DNA of 12,485 nucleotides from Clostridium sp. GTDB lineage: Bacteria; Bacillota_A; Clostridia; Lachnospirales; Lachnospiraceae. This document shows positions 6,358 to 12,485 of the stretch, piece by piece. Made by a program: the position numbers and the translations under genes. Position 1 is the first letter of the stretch, and the number at the start of each line of letters is the position of its first letter. The notes beneath the pieces were generated by a model. That model worked only from the letters and a program-made list of their open reading frames with translations, was not told the DNA's origin and did not search any database. Where the stretch lies: assembly GCA_023666975.1 (NCBI GenBank), contig JAMPAW010000044.1, forward strand, positions 10,486-22,970, given 5' to 3'.

Positions 6358-7019
6358 GCATGGCTGTTAATATATAATTTTCGTTCAATAATATAAGAAA
6401 AAACTTCTTCCGAAAGAAAGAAATGCTCTGCGTCTTTGTCATTTTTCGATGTCCTATTGTCAGTTGTGTTGCTCCGTTGATACCATTCACTGAATTTTTC
6501 GCGGATTTCGCTGGAGGAGCAATCCATTTCCGGACATTGAATTAAGTGGAATGACTTGGTATTAAATTGCGTGTTCAATTTGTCAATCTGACTTAACATT
6601 TCTTCTGTCGATTTTTGGTTTCTTGTTGCTGCAAGTATGGTGGCATGTGCAACAATCATTTCGGGGTGCTGCCACTTATCAAAATAAAACAGTGAATCCG
6701 CACCCATGATAAAGTAGAACTGGTTCTGCGGATATTTTTGACTTAGCAGCAGCATGGTTTTGTAGGTATAAGTTCTGCCCTCGCGCTTTATTTCAAAGTC
6801 CGAAACCTTAAAATACGGATATTTCTGTATACCAAGTTGTACCATTTTCAGGCGGTCTTCGGCCGATACTAAATCCTTGTTTGATTTGTATGCAGGAAGG
6901 TGGTTTGGCATAAACCATATTTCATCCAGATTAAATTGTTCGTAAGCCGCCTTTGCAATAGCCGTGTGTCCGAGATGAATGGGATTAAAAGTGCCACCCA
7001 TAATACCAATTGCCGCCAT
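6354..7019 (-). CDS. nadD: Nicotinate-nucleotide adenylyltransferase
   Basis: NadD joins nicotinate mononucleotide and ATP to form deamido-NAD in NAD synthesis, in the cytoplasm. At 221 residues it is near the usual length. The N-terminal nucleotidyltransferase signature is GIMGGTFNPIHLGH with the HxGH motif at His15-Gly17-His18. The second signature, SSSEIR, is at 168-173, and FIMGADSL lies mid-protein. A polar stretch of about 14 residues (183-196, SNTTDNRTSKNDKD) separates the SSSEIR helix from the C-terminal FLSEEVFSYIIERKLY, slightly longer than usual. AGGAGGTG lies 5 nt before the ATG. It is the last gene of the rplU operon. The HD-domain gene yqeK, which often follows nadD, is absent: the next gene is the convergent recombinase. 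Confidence 0.96.
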   Translation of the reverse strand: MAAIGIMGGTFNPIHLGHTAIAKAAYEQFNLDEIWFMPNHLPAYKSNKDLVSAEDRLKMVQLGIQKYPYFKVSDFEIKREGRTYTYKTMLLLSQKYPQNQFYFIMGADSLFYFDKWQHPEMIVAHATILAATRNQKSTEEMLSQIDKLNTQFNTKSFHLIQCPEMDCSSSEIREKFSEWYQRSNTTDNRTSKNDKDAEHFFLSEEVFSYIIERKLYINSHA

Positions 7020-7077
7020 AAAGCACCTCCTGTTTTTTGCAGCCGAGATATATTATCATTTTTCCGATAGTATATGT

Positions 7078-7368
7078 TTATTTGGGAAGCTCAATTCTGG
7101 AATTTTTACTATTCCTTTTATAAAGTACGATTTTTTTGCCGATCACCTGAACAACCTGTGACTTTGTTCTCCCCGCCAGCGTTTCGGCAATCTCTTTCGG
7201 GTCGTCCATGCAGTTTTTTAAAACACCTATTTTAATTAGTTCCCTTTTTTCAATAGCTTCACTGATCGATGTTACCACTTCAGGGGTTACACCGGACTTT
7301 CCGATATTGATAATCGTGTCGATATTCATTGCCAGACCTTTTAAATAAGCTCTCTGTTTACTGGTCAT
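7078..7368 (-). CDS. yhbY: YhbY-family ribosome-associated RNA-binding protein
   Basis: A 96-residue single CRM (CRS1-YhbY) domain protein of the type that binds pre-50S ribosomal particles. Visible features are the start MTSKQRAYLKGLA, the IGKSGVTPEVV loop (22-32), the helix with EAIEKRELIKIGVLKN, and the C-terminal strand IGKKIVLYKR. The start at 7368 has AAGGAGAG about 5 nt upstream and matches the family's N-terminus. A longer frame begins at an ATG (7446) overlapping the obgE stop codon as ATGA, but adds 26 residues without family character. It lies between obgE and nadD, a common order in Firmicutes, and fits the operon's role in ribosome assembly. Confidence 0.93.
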   Translation of the reverse strand: MTSKQRAYLKGLAMNIDTIINIGKSGVTPEVVTSISEAIEKRELIKIGVLKNCMDDPKEIAETLAGRTKSQVVQVIGKKIVLYKRNSKNSRIELPK

Positions 7369-7442
7369 TTTTCTCTCCTTATTCTGTATATTAATAATGC
7401 CTATGCCTGCAAAGCAGCCGTACATTCCTGGAAAAACTGCGT

Positions 7443-8732
7443 TCATTCATAGTATTCAAATTCCAGATAGTACATGCGGACGATATCGCCCTCTTCCATT
7501 CCACGGGATTTCAATGCATCAATAATCCCCTGTTCCTTTACAAAACGCTGAAAAAACTGAAAACCTTTTTCGGATTCCAAGTTCGTATATCCAAGCATTT
7601 TTTCGATTTTGGGACCTTCTACAATAAATATGTGTTCGTCCTTTGGGTCGACTTCCACGGTAAATGGATCATCGGAAATGTCAAAGGTCGGAACATATTC
7701 TGGTTCAAATTCGATAATGTCTTTGGGGGCTGCCTGTACCAGCTCATACAGGTGCCATAGAAGTTCCTTGACACCGTCACCTGAAACGGCGGAAATAGGA
7801 TATATCTCCATTCCCTGGGGTTCAAATTCCTCCTTCAGCATTTCGATAACCGTTTCCTGCTCCATTTCATTCATGGCATCCATTTTGTTTGCCGCAATTA
7901 CCATGGGCCGCTCGGTAATCTCAATATTATATTTCTTAAGTTCTTCCAGAATGGCATAAACATCATTGATTGGGTCTCTCCCTTCTACCGACGCACCGTC
8001 GATAATATGGAGTAACACCTTTGTTCTCTCGATATGCCGTAAAAACTGAAGTCCCAGCCCTACGCCTTCACTTGCGCCTTCAATAATACCGGGAATGTCC
8101 GCAATGACAAAACCTGCACCGTCTGACAAATCGACAACACCCAGATTCGGATTCAGCGTAGTAAAATGATAATTCGCGATTTTGGGTCTGGCATTGGTCA
8201 CTCTGGAAAGAAATGTGGATTTACCTACATTGGGGAATCCCACAAGCCCGACGTCAGCAATCACCTTTAATTCCAGTGTTACATATAACTCCTGTGCCGG
8301 CTGTCCCGGCTGAGCGTATTTGGGAGCCTGCATAGTGGAGGTTGCATAGTGCATATTGCCATTTCCACCTCTGCCGCCTTTCAGGATAACAACCGGTTCT
8401 GTTTTGTTGGACATATCCATAATCACCTTGCCGGTTTCAAAATCTTTGATGACCGTTCCCGGCGGTACTTTGCAGACCACATCTGCCCCGTTGGCGCCAT
8501 GCTGTCTTTTTTTGCCGCCTTCCTGTCCGTCCTTGGCACAATATTTTCGCACACTTCTAAAATCATTTAATGTATTCAGTCCCTCGTCTACGACAAAAAT
8601 AACGTCACCGCCTTTTCCGCCGTCACCACCGTCCGGACCACCGGCCGGAACATACAGTTCACGGCGAAAACTGACATGGCCGTCACCGCCTTTTCCGGAA
8701 CGAATAAAAACCTTTGCTCTGTCTGCAAACAT
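7443..8732 (-). CDS. obgE: Obg GTPase (ribosome assembly, stress)
   Basis: A full-length 429-residue Obg protein, an essential GTPase that acts in 50S assembly and responds to guanine nucleotide levels. The glycine-rich Obg fold covers residues 1-158 (runs such as GGPDGGDGGKGGD). The G domain has G1 GFPNVGKS (165-172), G3 DIPG (212-215), G4 NKMD (282-285) and G5 SAVSG (314-318). The C-terminal OCT domain (about 350-429) is complete. AGGAGA lies about 9 nt before the ATG. It follows rpmA after a strong hairpin (8755-8779), as in many bacteria where L21, L27 and Obg are encoded together. Confidence 0.98.
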   Translation of the reverse strand: MFADRAKVFIRSGKGGDGHVSFRRELYVPAGGPDGGDGGKGGDVIFVVDEGLNTLNDFRSVRKYCAKDGQEGGKKRQHGANGADVVCKVPPGTVIKDFETGKVIMDMSNKTEPVVILKGGRGGNGNMHYATSTMQAPKYAQPGQPAQELYVTLELKVIADVGLVGFPNVGKSTFLSRVTNARPKIANYHFTTLNPNLGVVDLSDGAGFVIADIPGIIEGASEGVGLGLQFLRHIERTKVLLHIIDGASVEGRDPINDVYAILEELKKYNIEITERPMVIAANKMDAMNEMEQETVIEMLKEEFEPQGMEIYPISAVSGDGVKELLWHLYELVQAAPKDIIEFEPEYVPTFDISDDPFTVEVDPKDEHIFIVEGPKIEKMLGYTNLESEKGFQFFQRFVKEQGIIDALKSRGMEEGDIVRMYYLEFEYYE

Positions 8733-8754
8733 ATATTATCTCCTATCAATAGCA

Positions 8755-8779
8755 AAGGCTGGAGTAACACTCCAGCCTT
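8755..8779 (-). terminator. Strong hairpin between rpmA and obgE (possible attenuator)
   Basis: AAGGCTGGAGT (8755-8765) and ACTCCAGCCTT (8769-8779) form a perfect 11-bp stem with a 3-nt loop. On the minus strand the stem is followed by only TTT then GCTATTG, so the U-tract is poor. It probably ends part of the transcription or marks a processing site, lowering obgE below the ribosomal protein genes, not fully ending the operon: no clear promoter lies between it and obgE. Confidence 0.65.
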
Positions 8780-8793
8780 AGGTTACATATATC

Positions 8794-9084
8794 CTATTCG
8801 TTAACAGATACCGGGTAGATAGAAACCTGCTTCTTATCTCTGCCCTTTCTCTCATATCGAACAACGCCGTCTACTAATGCAAACAGGGTATCATCTTTAC
8901 CTCTGCCAACATTTGTTCCCGGATGTATCTTTGTACCACGCTGTCTGTATAAAATATTACCAGCTTTGACAAACTGACCGTCTGCTCTTTTCGCACCAAG
9001 TCTCTTGGATTCAGAGTCCCTGCCGTTCTTGGTGGAACCCATTCCCTTTTTGTGGGCGAATAACTGAAGGTTAAGTTTAAACAT
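8794..9084 (-). CDS. rpmA: 50S ribosomal protein L27 with cleavable N-terminus
   Basis: L27 lies at the peptidyl transferase centre of the 50S subunit. The 96 residues contain the typical [18 protein letters not shown] and [22 protein letters not shown] blocks. The protein opens MFKLNLQLF before AHKKG, the Firmicute-type extension that Prp removes (after Phe9) so that the new N-terminus can reach the catalytic centre. AGGAGGT lies in the last codons of prp, only 3 nt separating the two genes, so translation is likely coupled. Confidence 0.98.
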   Translation of the reverse strand: MFKLNLQLFAHKKGMGSTKNGRDSESKRLGAKRADGQFVKAGNILYRQRGTKIHPGTNVGRGKDDTLFALVDGVVRYERKGRDKKQVSIYPVSVNE

Positions 9085-9087
9085 GTT

Positions 9088-9414
9088 TTATACCTCCTGA
9101 TTCAAAATTACAATGTACTTCTTACCATACTTCTGTTCTATTGTAGTAATACCAAGCATAAAGGATTGCAATAACAATTCTGCTTCTTTGCCCGGCATAT
9201 GCTTTAAAATGACATTCTGAAAATTAATCCGAGTACTTCCGTTAATCTCTTTTTCATCATCTGTAAAGCTTTCCAGGGAATTTATCAGATTAATATATAA
9301 TATGGATACCGCACTACAAACAATATCCTTCCCTTTTTTGCCATATTCGGCATGTCCTTCTACCTGGACGCCGACTATCTGATTGTGCTTATTAAAAACA
9401 GTTACTGTAATCAT
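9088..9414 (-). CDS. prp: Ribosomal-processing cysteine protease Prp
   Basis: Prp (YsxB family) cuts the N-terminal extension from L27. The 108-residue protein carries the catalytic His21 in VEGHAEYGKKGKDIVC and Cys33 in DIVCSAVS, at the expected 12-residue spacing. It lies between rplU and rpmA, the usual place in Firmicutes, next to its substrate gene, which has the matching cleavage sequence. The 8-nt gap after rplU contains no clear ribosome site, so translation probably depends on ribosomes finishing rplU; that would keep the enzyme at a low level relative to L21 and L27. Confidence 0.95.
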   Translation of the reverse strand: MITVTVFNKHNQIVGVQVEGHAEYGKKGKDIVCSAVSILYINLINSLESFTDDEKEINGSTRINFQNVILKHMPGKEAELLLQSFMLGITTIEQKYGKKYIVILNQEV

Positions 9415-9422
9415 AGCGCGGA

Positions 9423-9728
9423 TTAGGCGTTAATCGCTTTGATTTCAACCCTGGTATATGGCTGTCTATGACCTTGCTTTTTGTGATAGCCGGTTTTTCT
9501 CTTATACTTGTAAACAACAACCTTCTTACCCTTACCGTTACCGATTACATTTGCACTTACACTTGAATTGGCAACTTGCTCTCCACATAAGAAATCCTTG
9601 TCGTTGTTGATAGCAATAACATCAAATTTAACTTCAGAACCAGCCTCTGCATTCAGCTTTTCTACATTAATGATATCACCTTCAGCTACCTTGTACTGCT
9701 TGCCACCTGTTGCAATAATTGCGTACAT
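9423..9728 (-). CDS. rplU: 50S ribosomal protein L21
   Basis: L21 binds 23S rRNA in the large subunit. The 101-residue protein begins MYAIIATGGKQYKVAEGD and ends with the basic KYKRKTGYHKKQGHRQPYT block followed by VEIKAI, all typical. The start at 9728 is supported by AGGAGGT about 7 nt upstream; a frame extended to 9749 adds seven residues that lie over that site. It is the first gene of the operon leading to nadD. Confidence 0.98.
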   Translation of the reverse strand: MYAIIATGGKQYKVAEGDIINVEKLNAEAGSEVKFDVIAINNDKDFLCGEQVANSSVSANVIGNGKGKKVVVYKYKRKTGYHKKQGHRQPYTRVEIKAINA

Positions 9729-9806
9729 ATGGTTACCTCCTATTATCATTACTCGCCAGGTTTGGTGGTGTCAAAGGACACACTTTGACCTCCCTGTGCG
9801 GCACAC
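9729..9806 (-). ncRNA. Structured leader of rplU (probable L21 leader)
   Basis: The transcript from the promoter at 9813-9841 has about 78 nt before rplU. It contains a hairpin with arms GTCAAAG/CTTTGAC (9783-9789 and 9770-9776) and a 6-nt loop, and an upstream GTGTG...CACA that could pair. Firmicute rplU leaders are known to carry a conserved RNA element thought to allow feedback by L21. I assign it from position and folding; I cannot confirm the family consensus. Confidence 0.55.
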
Positions 9807-9812
9807 TAGATT

Positions 9813-9841
9813 ATATTAACAAATCGGCAAAAGAATGTCAA
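9813..9841 (-). promoter_or_regulatory. Promoter of the rplU-nadD operon
   Basis: On the minus strand TTGACA (9841-9836) and TAATAT (9818-9813) are separated by 17 nt. The perfect -35 and good -10 fit a strongly expressed ribosomal protein operon. The promoter lies 48 nt beyond the stop codon of the unknown coiled-coil gene; no terminator is evident between them. Confidence 0.83.
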
Positions 9842-9888
9842 TTGCTTTTTTGATAAAATATCGCATTTCCTCATTGCAGGCTTGCATA

Positions 9889-10683
9889 TCATATCGTCAC
9901 ATCAATACTGCCTTCTGCCGCAACCGACACCTCAGCTGTCTGTACCGGTATCTCCTGACCGGAAATTTCCAAGGAGACACCTTCACTGCCGGAACCGCCT
10001 TTCGCCGCTTCTTCCTTTTCTTTTTGCAGCTTATTGAAAAAGGCTTTGAGATATTTAAGGTCTGCTTCCAAAATCTCACGGAGTTCCTTTGCCCTGTGCT
10101 TTTTCTTGAGACGATCCAAATCATCTTCACTCATATTCTGGTGAACACCTCCGATTAGTTCGTCCGCAGTCTCCTCCATGGAGTCTTTCATCGTTTCTTC
10201 CATGAGTTTTTGTAATTCGTTCATTAATTTTTGTAATTCTTCTTCCTTAAGTTCAGGCACCTTATCTTTCTTTGTCTCCTCTAAGCCGGAAAATCCATCT
10301 TCCTCTGCTTCCTCCTGCCAGGCTCCACGCTGCCTGGCATTTTCTTCTTCCTGCAGGTGTCTCAGCTTCTTTCTGGCGGCACGTTCGATTTTCTTTGCAT
10401 GAATGATAGCCAGTTCCACTTCCTTGTCATCAAATTGACCGGTTTTGAGCTTTTTTTGGAGTACACTGATATTCACCTGTGCCGTTGCAAGCGCCTTACC
10501 GGCACTGTTCGACGTATTCGACATTAAAATCTTGTTGGAAATATATTTGAAATTATAATTCAGCTTTTTTGGTTTTTTCTTAGCCGATTTCGTAATGCGG
10601 ATTGTCCCCGCCACACTTCCGTCCGGATTCTTGATTGTATATTCTTTTACATCATAACGATTAGAATAAAATCCAATGCCCAT
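9889..10683 (-). CDS. Uncharacterised charged coiled-coil protein
   Basis: I do not recognise a named family. From the ATG at 10683 the protein has 264 residues: an N-terminal part that looks like beta structure (MGIGFYSNRYDVKEYTIKNP then GSVAGTIRITKS), a lysine-rich patch (SAKKKPKK), a helical block (about 41-115, ISNKILMSNTSNSAGKALAT to KKIERAARKKL), a highly charged coiled-coil stretch (about 105-228, rich in E and K with LQKLMNELQKLMEE), and an acidic C-terminal strand-like tail. There is no signal peptide or membrane segment, so it is probably cytoplasmic. This start has AAGGAGG (10692-10698) 8 nt upstream. The frame stays open to an ATG at 10893 (334 residues), but that start has no ribosome site and lies beside a hairpin. 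It is downstream of rng on the same strand. Function is unknown. Confidence 0.8.
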   Translation of the reverse strand: MGIGFYSNRYDVKEYTIKNPDGSVAGTIRITKSAKKKPKKLNYNFKYISNKILMSNTSNSAGKALATAQVNISVLQKKLKTGQFDDKEVELAIIHAKKIERAARKKLRHLQEEENARQRGAWQEEAEEDGFSGLEETKKDKVPELKEEELQKLMNELQKLMEETMKDSMEETADELIGGVHQNMSEDDLDRLKKKHRAKELREILEADLKYLKAFFNKLQKEKEEAAKGGSGSEGVSLEISGQEIPVQTAEVSVAAEGSIDVTI

Positions 10684-10911
10684 ATGATCATCCTCCTTGA
10701 TTTGGCAGCCGGTTATCATCATCTGCTTAACACCGTTATACAGATAACCGCTGCTGCTTTGGTAAATCCATTTACCGTTTAAACAATATCTTTCTTTTAG
10801 GCGGTTGCGAAATTTTGTTTGTGTAAACATCCATTGCGCAATTGCCTGACTATATTTATTATATCGGCAATTCAGTACATAAATTTTATCCATATTGGAA
10901 CCGATAACGGT
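10684..10911 (-). promoter_or_regulatory. Probable leader of the coiled-coil gene
   Basis: If translation begins at 10683, this 228-bp gap holds several signals on the minus strand. There is a small hairpin just after the rng stop (AACCG-TTAT-CGGTT, 10912-10899), a TATAAT at 10863-10858 with no good -35, and an 8-bp inverted repeat CGGTTATC/GATAACCG (10750-10743 and 10717-10710) ahead of the ribosome site at 10698-10692. The alternative is that it codes for 70 extra N-terminal residues of the coiled-coil protein. Confidence 0.4.
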
Positions 10912-12075
10912 TTACAAGGAGGTAATCACTTCATGCAGAGGGCGCCGGATTTTCTTTCTTGTCAGTTCAAAGACACCCAGCTTGGTAATTTCCACAAAAT
11001 ATCCCGGAACCTTATCTTTTTTCAGTTCTTTTTCCAGACACCGGACTACCTGCTGCCGGTCTTCTTCTGTCTGCATATTAATAAAATCAATCATGATAAT
11101 ACCGGACAGATTCCTTAGCCGGAGCTGTCTGGTAATCTCCTGCGCCGCTTCTAAGTTCAGTTTCAGGATATGGACATCCTTGTTCTTCTTGCCAATGGAT
11201 TTCCCGGAGTTTACATCAATGACAACCATTGCTTCCGTCGGTTCAATGACAAGAAATCCGCCTGATTTTAACCAGACTTTTTTATTTAAAATACGGGAAA
11301 GCTCAGTCTCTAAACTGAACAGCTTCGTTAACGGATATTCTTCCTCATAAAAGACCGCTTTTTCGGTACCATAACGCCGGCTTATTTCCTCATACACGTC
11401 CGGCAGGTCTGTTTTTATTTCATCTAACCTTGTCATTCCATATTCTTCTAAAACGGCAAGGTATCCGTTGTCTCCTTCGTGGAGCATTCCTATTTTTTTC
11501 TCATAGGAAGCCCGTTTTAGGATTTCGTCAAGCTGCCTTGTCAAATCCTGCAATTCCGCTAAAATAACCGTATCCTCCGCTTTCTCACTGGCAGTCCGAA
11601 AGACAATGCCGTATTTTTGTTCATCGGCGGCAAGGCTTCGAAGATAATTGCTTCTTTCCTTATCTGTAATTTTTTTGGAAACACCAACGCTTCCCTCTGA
11701 TAAATCAATCGCCGCATAATCCCCGCTTAAGCTGATATTTCCGGTAACCTTTGCCTGCTTCATTTTCTGCGGTTCCTGTTCTACCTGCACTAAGATATAA
11801 TCGCTCTCGGCAATTGATTTAAGTCCCTTTGGCAGCTGACGGTTTAATATAACAGCCGGCTTGTCATTTAACGGCAGATATCCCACATGCTCCTTATCCA
11901 GACGGATAAAGGCAGACTGAATATTTTTCACGACCTTTTCCACTCTGCCGATGTAAATGCTGCCAATCCGCAGTGCTGCATCCCCGGTAAAGGGGTGACA
12001 TTCTGCTAATTTATCATTTTCGTATAAAAACAGACAGCGTACCTGATTCACTTCTGTTATCACTGCACGTACCAT
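10912..12075 (-). CDS. rng: Ribonuclease E/G family protein, short form
   Basis: An endoribonuclease of the RNase E/G type, acting in rRNA maturation and mRNA decay. The 387 residues contain an S1-like RNA-binding domain (about 36-115, GSIYIGRVEKVVKNIQSAFI) and the catalytic DNase I-like part with metal ligands Asp287 (VVIDVNSGK) and Asp330 (IIMIDFINM). It ends right after ELTRKKIRRPL, where longer family members continue to the zinc-link CPxC motif and a small dimerisation domain; those are missing, and RNase G is about 100 residues longer. The end is a clean stop, not a frameshift that I can see. AAGGAGAG lies about 6 nt before the ATG. The coiled-coil gene follows on the same strand. Confidence 0.92.
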   Translation of the reverse strand: MVRAVITEVNQVRCLFLYENDKLAECHPFTGDAALRIGSIYIGRVEKVVKNIQSAFIRLDKEHVGYLPLNDKPAVILNRQLPKGLKSIAESDYILVQVEQEPQKMKQAKVTGNISLSGDYAAIDLSEGSVGVSKKITDKERSNYLRSLAADEQKYGIVFRTASEKAEDTVILAELQDLTRQLDEILKRASYEKKIGMLHEGDNGYLAVLEEYGMTRLDEIKTDLPDVYEEISRRYGTEKAVFYEEEYPLTKLFSLETELSRILNKKVWLKSGGFLVIEPTEAMVVIDVNSGKSIGKKNKDVHILKLNLEAAQEITRQLRLRNLSGIIMIDFINMQTEEDRQQVVRCLEKELKKDKVPGYFVEITKLGVFELTRKKIRRPLHEVITSL

Positions 12076-12123
12076 AAATGCTCTCCTTATTCTTAATCAC
12101 TTCCTTTTGCCCGTACTTATTAC

Positions 12124-12150
12124 TTTATATAATTTGTGTGGTTTTATCAA
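12124..12150 (-). promoter_or_regulatory. Candidate rng promoter
   Basis: TTGATA (12150-12145) and TATAAA (12129-12124) on the minus strand are spaced by 15 nt, shorter than ideal, about 50 nt upstream of rng. The -35 overlaps one arm of an inverted repeat TTTTATC/GATAAAA (12142-12148 and 12160-12166). This is the best promoter-like pair in 12076-12210, but the region is very AT-rich and chance matches are likely. Confidence 0.4.
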
Positions 12151-12214
12151 GGATTTTATGATAAAAATTATCTGATTAGAATAATCTATATGATGATTTT
12201 ACCTGCAAGCATAG

Positions 12215-12265
12215 ATATAATAAAAAGGCGCATGGTTTGCATTTTACTGTTTTCCATGTGCCTTT
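12215..12265 (-). terminator. Intrinsic terminator after the Rpn-like gene
   Basis: On the minus strand AAAGGCACATGG (12265-12254) pairs with CCATGCGCCTTT (12235-12224) over 12 positions with a single A-C mismatch and an 18-nt loop. The T-rich run TTTTTATTATAT follows. It lies about 33 nt past the stop codon of the gene at the window end and would separate that gene from rng. Confidence 0.75.
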
Positions 12266-12298
12266 ACGCTGTTATTTTTATATTAAATGGTTATTCGC

Positions 12299-12485
12299 TT
12301 ATGCCAACTGCATAACCTCTGCTTCAATTTCCTTTAATTCATCAAATGGGATTGAAGGAACACACTCAGCAATATCTTCAAGCGACATTTTTCCTTTTTT
12401 AATCAATCTTTCTGCGGTTTCTCTGTCAGCTTCATGCCTTTCACTTTTCAAAGCAGTTTTCATAATCCGTTCATCATCAAATAAA
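12299..12485 (-). CDS. C-terminal end of a probable Rpn/PD-(D/E)XK transposase-like protein (partial)
   Basis: Only the last 61 residues are visible; the rest lies beyond the window. The sequence runs LFDDERIMKTALKSERHEAD, then RETAERLIKKGKMSLEDIAE, then CVPSIPFDELKEIEAEVMQLA. This resembles the C-terminal tail of the Rpn family (recombination-promoting nuclease, putative transposase), which often ends with a helix, a GKMSLEEIAE-type turn and a short ELE-LQ helix. The nuclease domain is not in view, so the call is from the tail alone. Its own terminator follows at 12215-12265. Such genes are common and multi-copy in gut Clostridia. Confidence 0.6.
   Translation of the reverse strand, partial: LFDDERIMKTALKSERHEADRETAERLIKKGKMSLEDIAECVPSIPFDELKEIEAEVMQLA

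Noticed and set aside
7369..7446. Longer start for yhbY overlapping the obgE stop as ATGA
   Set aside because: The extra residues do not look like the family, and a good AAGGAGAG site precedes the ATG at 7368. Coupled translation from 7446 cannot be fully excluded.
8356..8781. 141-codon plus-strand open frame opposite obgE
   Set aside because: It is proline- and serine-rich, as expected from the complement of the glycine-rich Obg domain, and lies fully antisense to a certain gene.
9842..9888. Terminator between the coiled-coil gene and the rplU promoter
   Set aside because: GCAAGCCTGC gives at most a 3-bp stem and no hairpin-plus-T-run is present.
10895..11350. Plus-strand frames opposite rng, one with AAGGAGGT 9 nt before an ATG (10933)
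   Set aside because: The ribosome-site look-alike is the complement of the ACCTCCTT codons of rng, and the predicted protein has no family character.
1..12485. CRISPR array, tRNA, rRNA or complete insertion sequence
   Set aside because: No regularly spaced repeats, tRNA-like cloverleaf or rRNA stretches were seen, and no terminal inverted repeats frame any gene.

Overview
The window looks like a chromosomal segment of a low-to-moderate GC Firmicute, most likely a Clostridia member of the Lachnospiraceae type. The evidence is the divergent lexA/yneA pair, the cluster rplU-prp-rpmA-obgE-yhbY-nadD, an L27 with the N-terminal extension that Prp removes, a XerS-like recombinase and AGGAGG-type ribosome binding sites. 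The family assignment is inference from gene content and sequence style, not from a search.

Left part (1-5017). The minus strand begins with the 5' end of lexA. Opposite it is a small LysM membrane protein of the YneA type (SOS division inhibitor). The region between them holds four LexA-box-like sites, one of them inside the spacer of a near-consensus yneA promoter. After a 42-bp relic of a surface-protein gene and a second good promoter comes a two-gene unit: a 1077-residue surface protein (thioester domain, six Cna-B domains each with a complete candidate Lys/Glu/Asn isopeptide triad, C-terminal membrane segment) and an overlapping sortase. Two things are odd: the surface protein has no recognisable LPXTG-type signal, and the sortase has Tyr where the family has its catalytic Arg. 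This unit is the best candidate for something not yet described.

Middle (5018-6357). A XerS-like tyrosine recombinase with all catalytic residues has its own promoter. It ends tail-to-tail with nadD, the two stop codons sharing one TTAA.

Right part (6354-9841, minus strand). This is a housekeeping operon read right to left: promoter, structured leader, rplU (L21), prp (protease that matures L27), rpmA (L27), a strong hairpin, obgE (ribosome-assembly GTPase), yhbY (ribosome-associated RNA-binding protein) and nadD (NAD synthesis). Most members serve ribosome production.

Far right (9889-12485, minus strand). A charged, coiled-coil protein of unknown function is preceded by a short RNase E/G that lacks the C-terminal zinc-link region. 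Then comes an intergenic region with an intrinsic terminator, and the C-terminal tail of what is probably an Rpn/PD-(D/E)XK transposase-like protein running off the window. I see no tRNA, rRNA, CRISPR array or complete insertion sequence.
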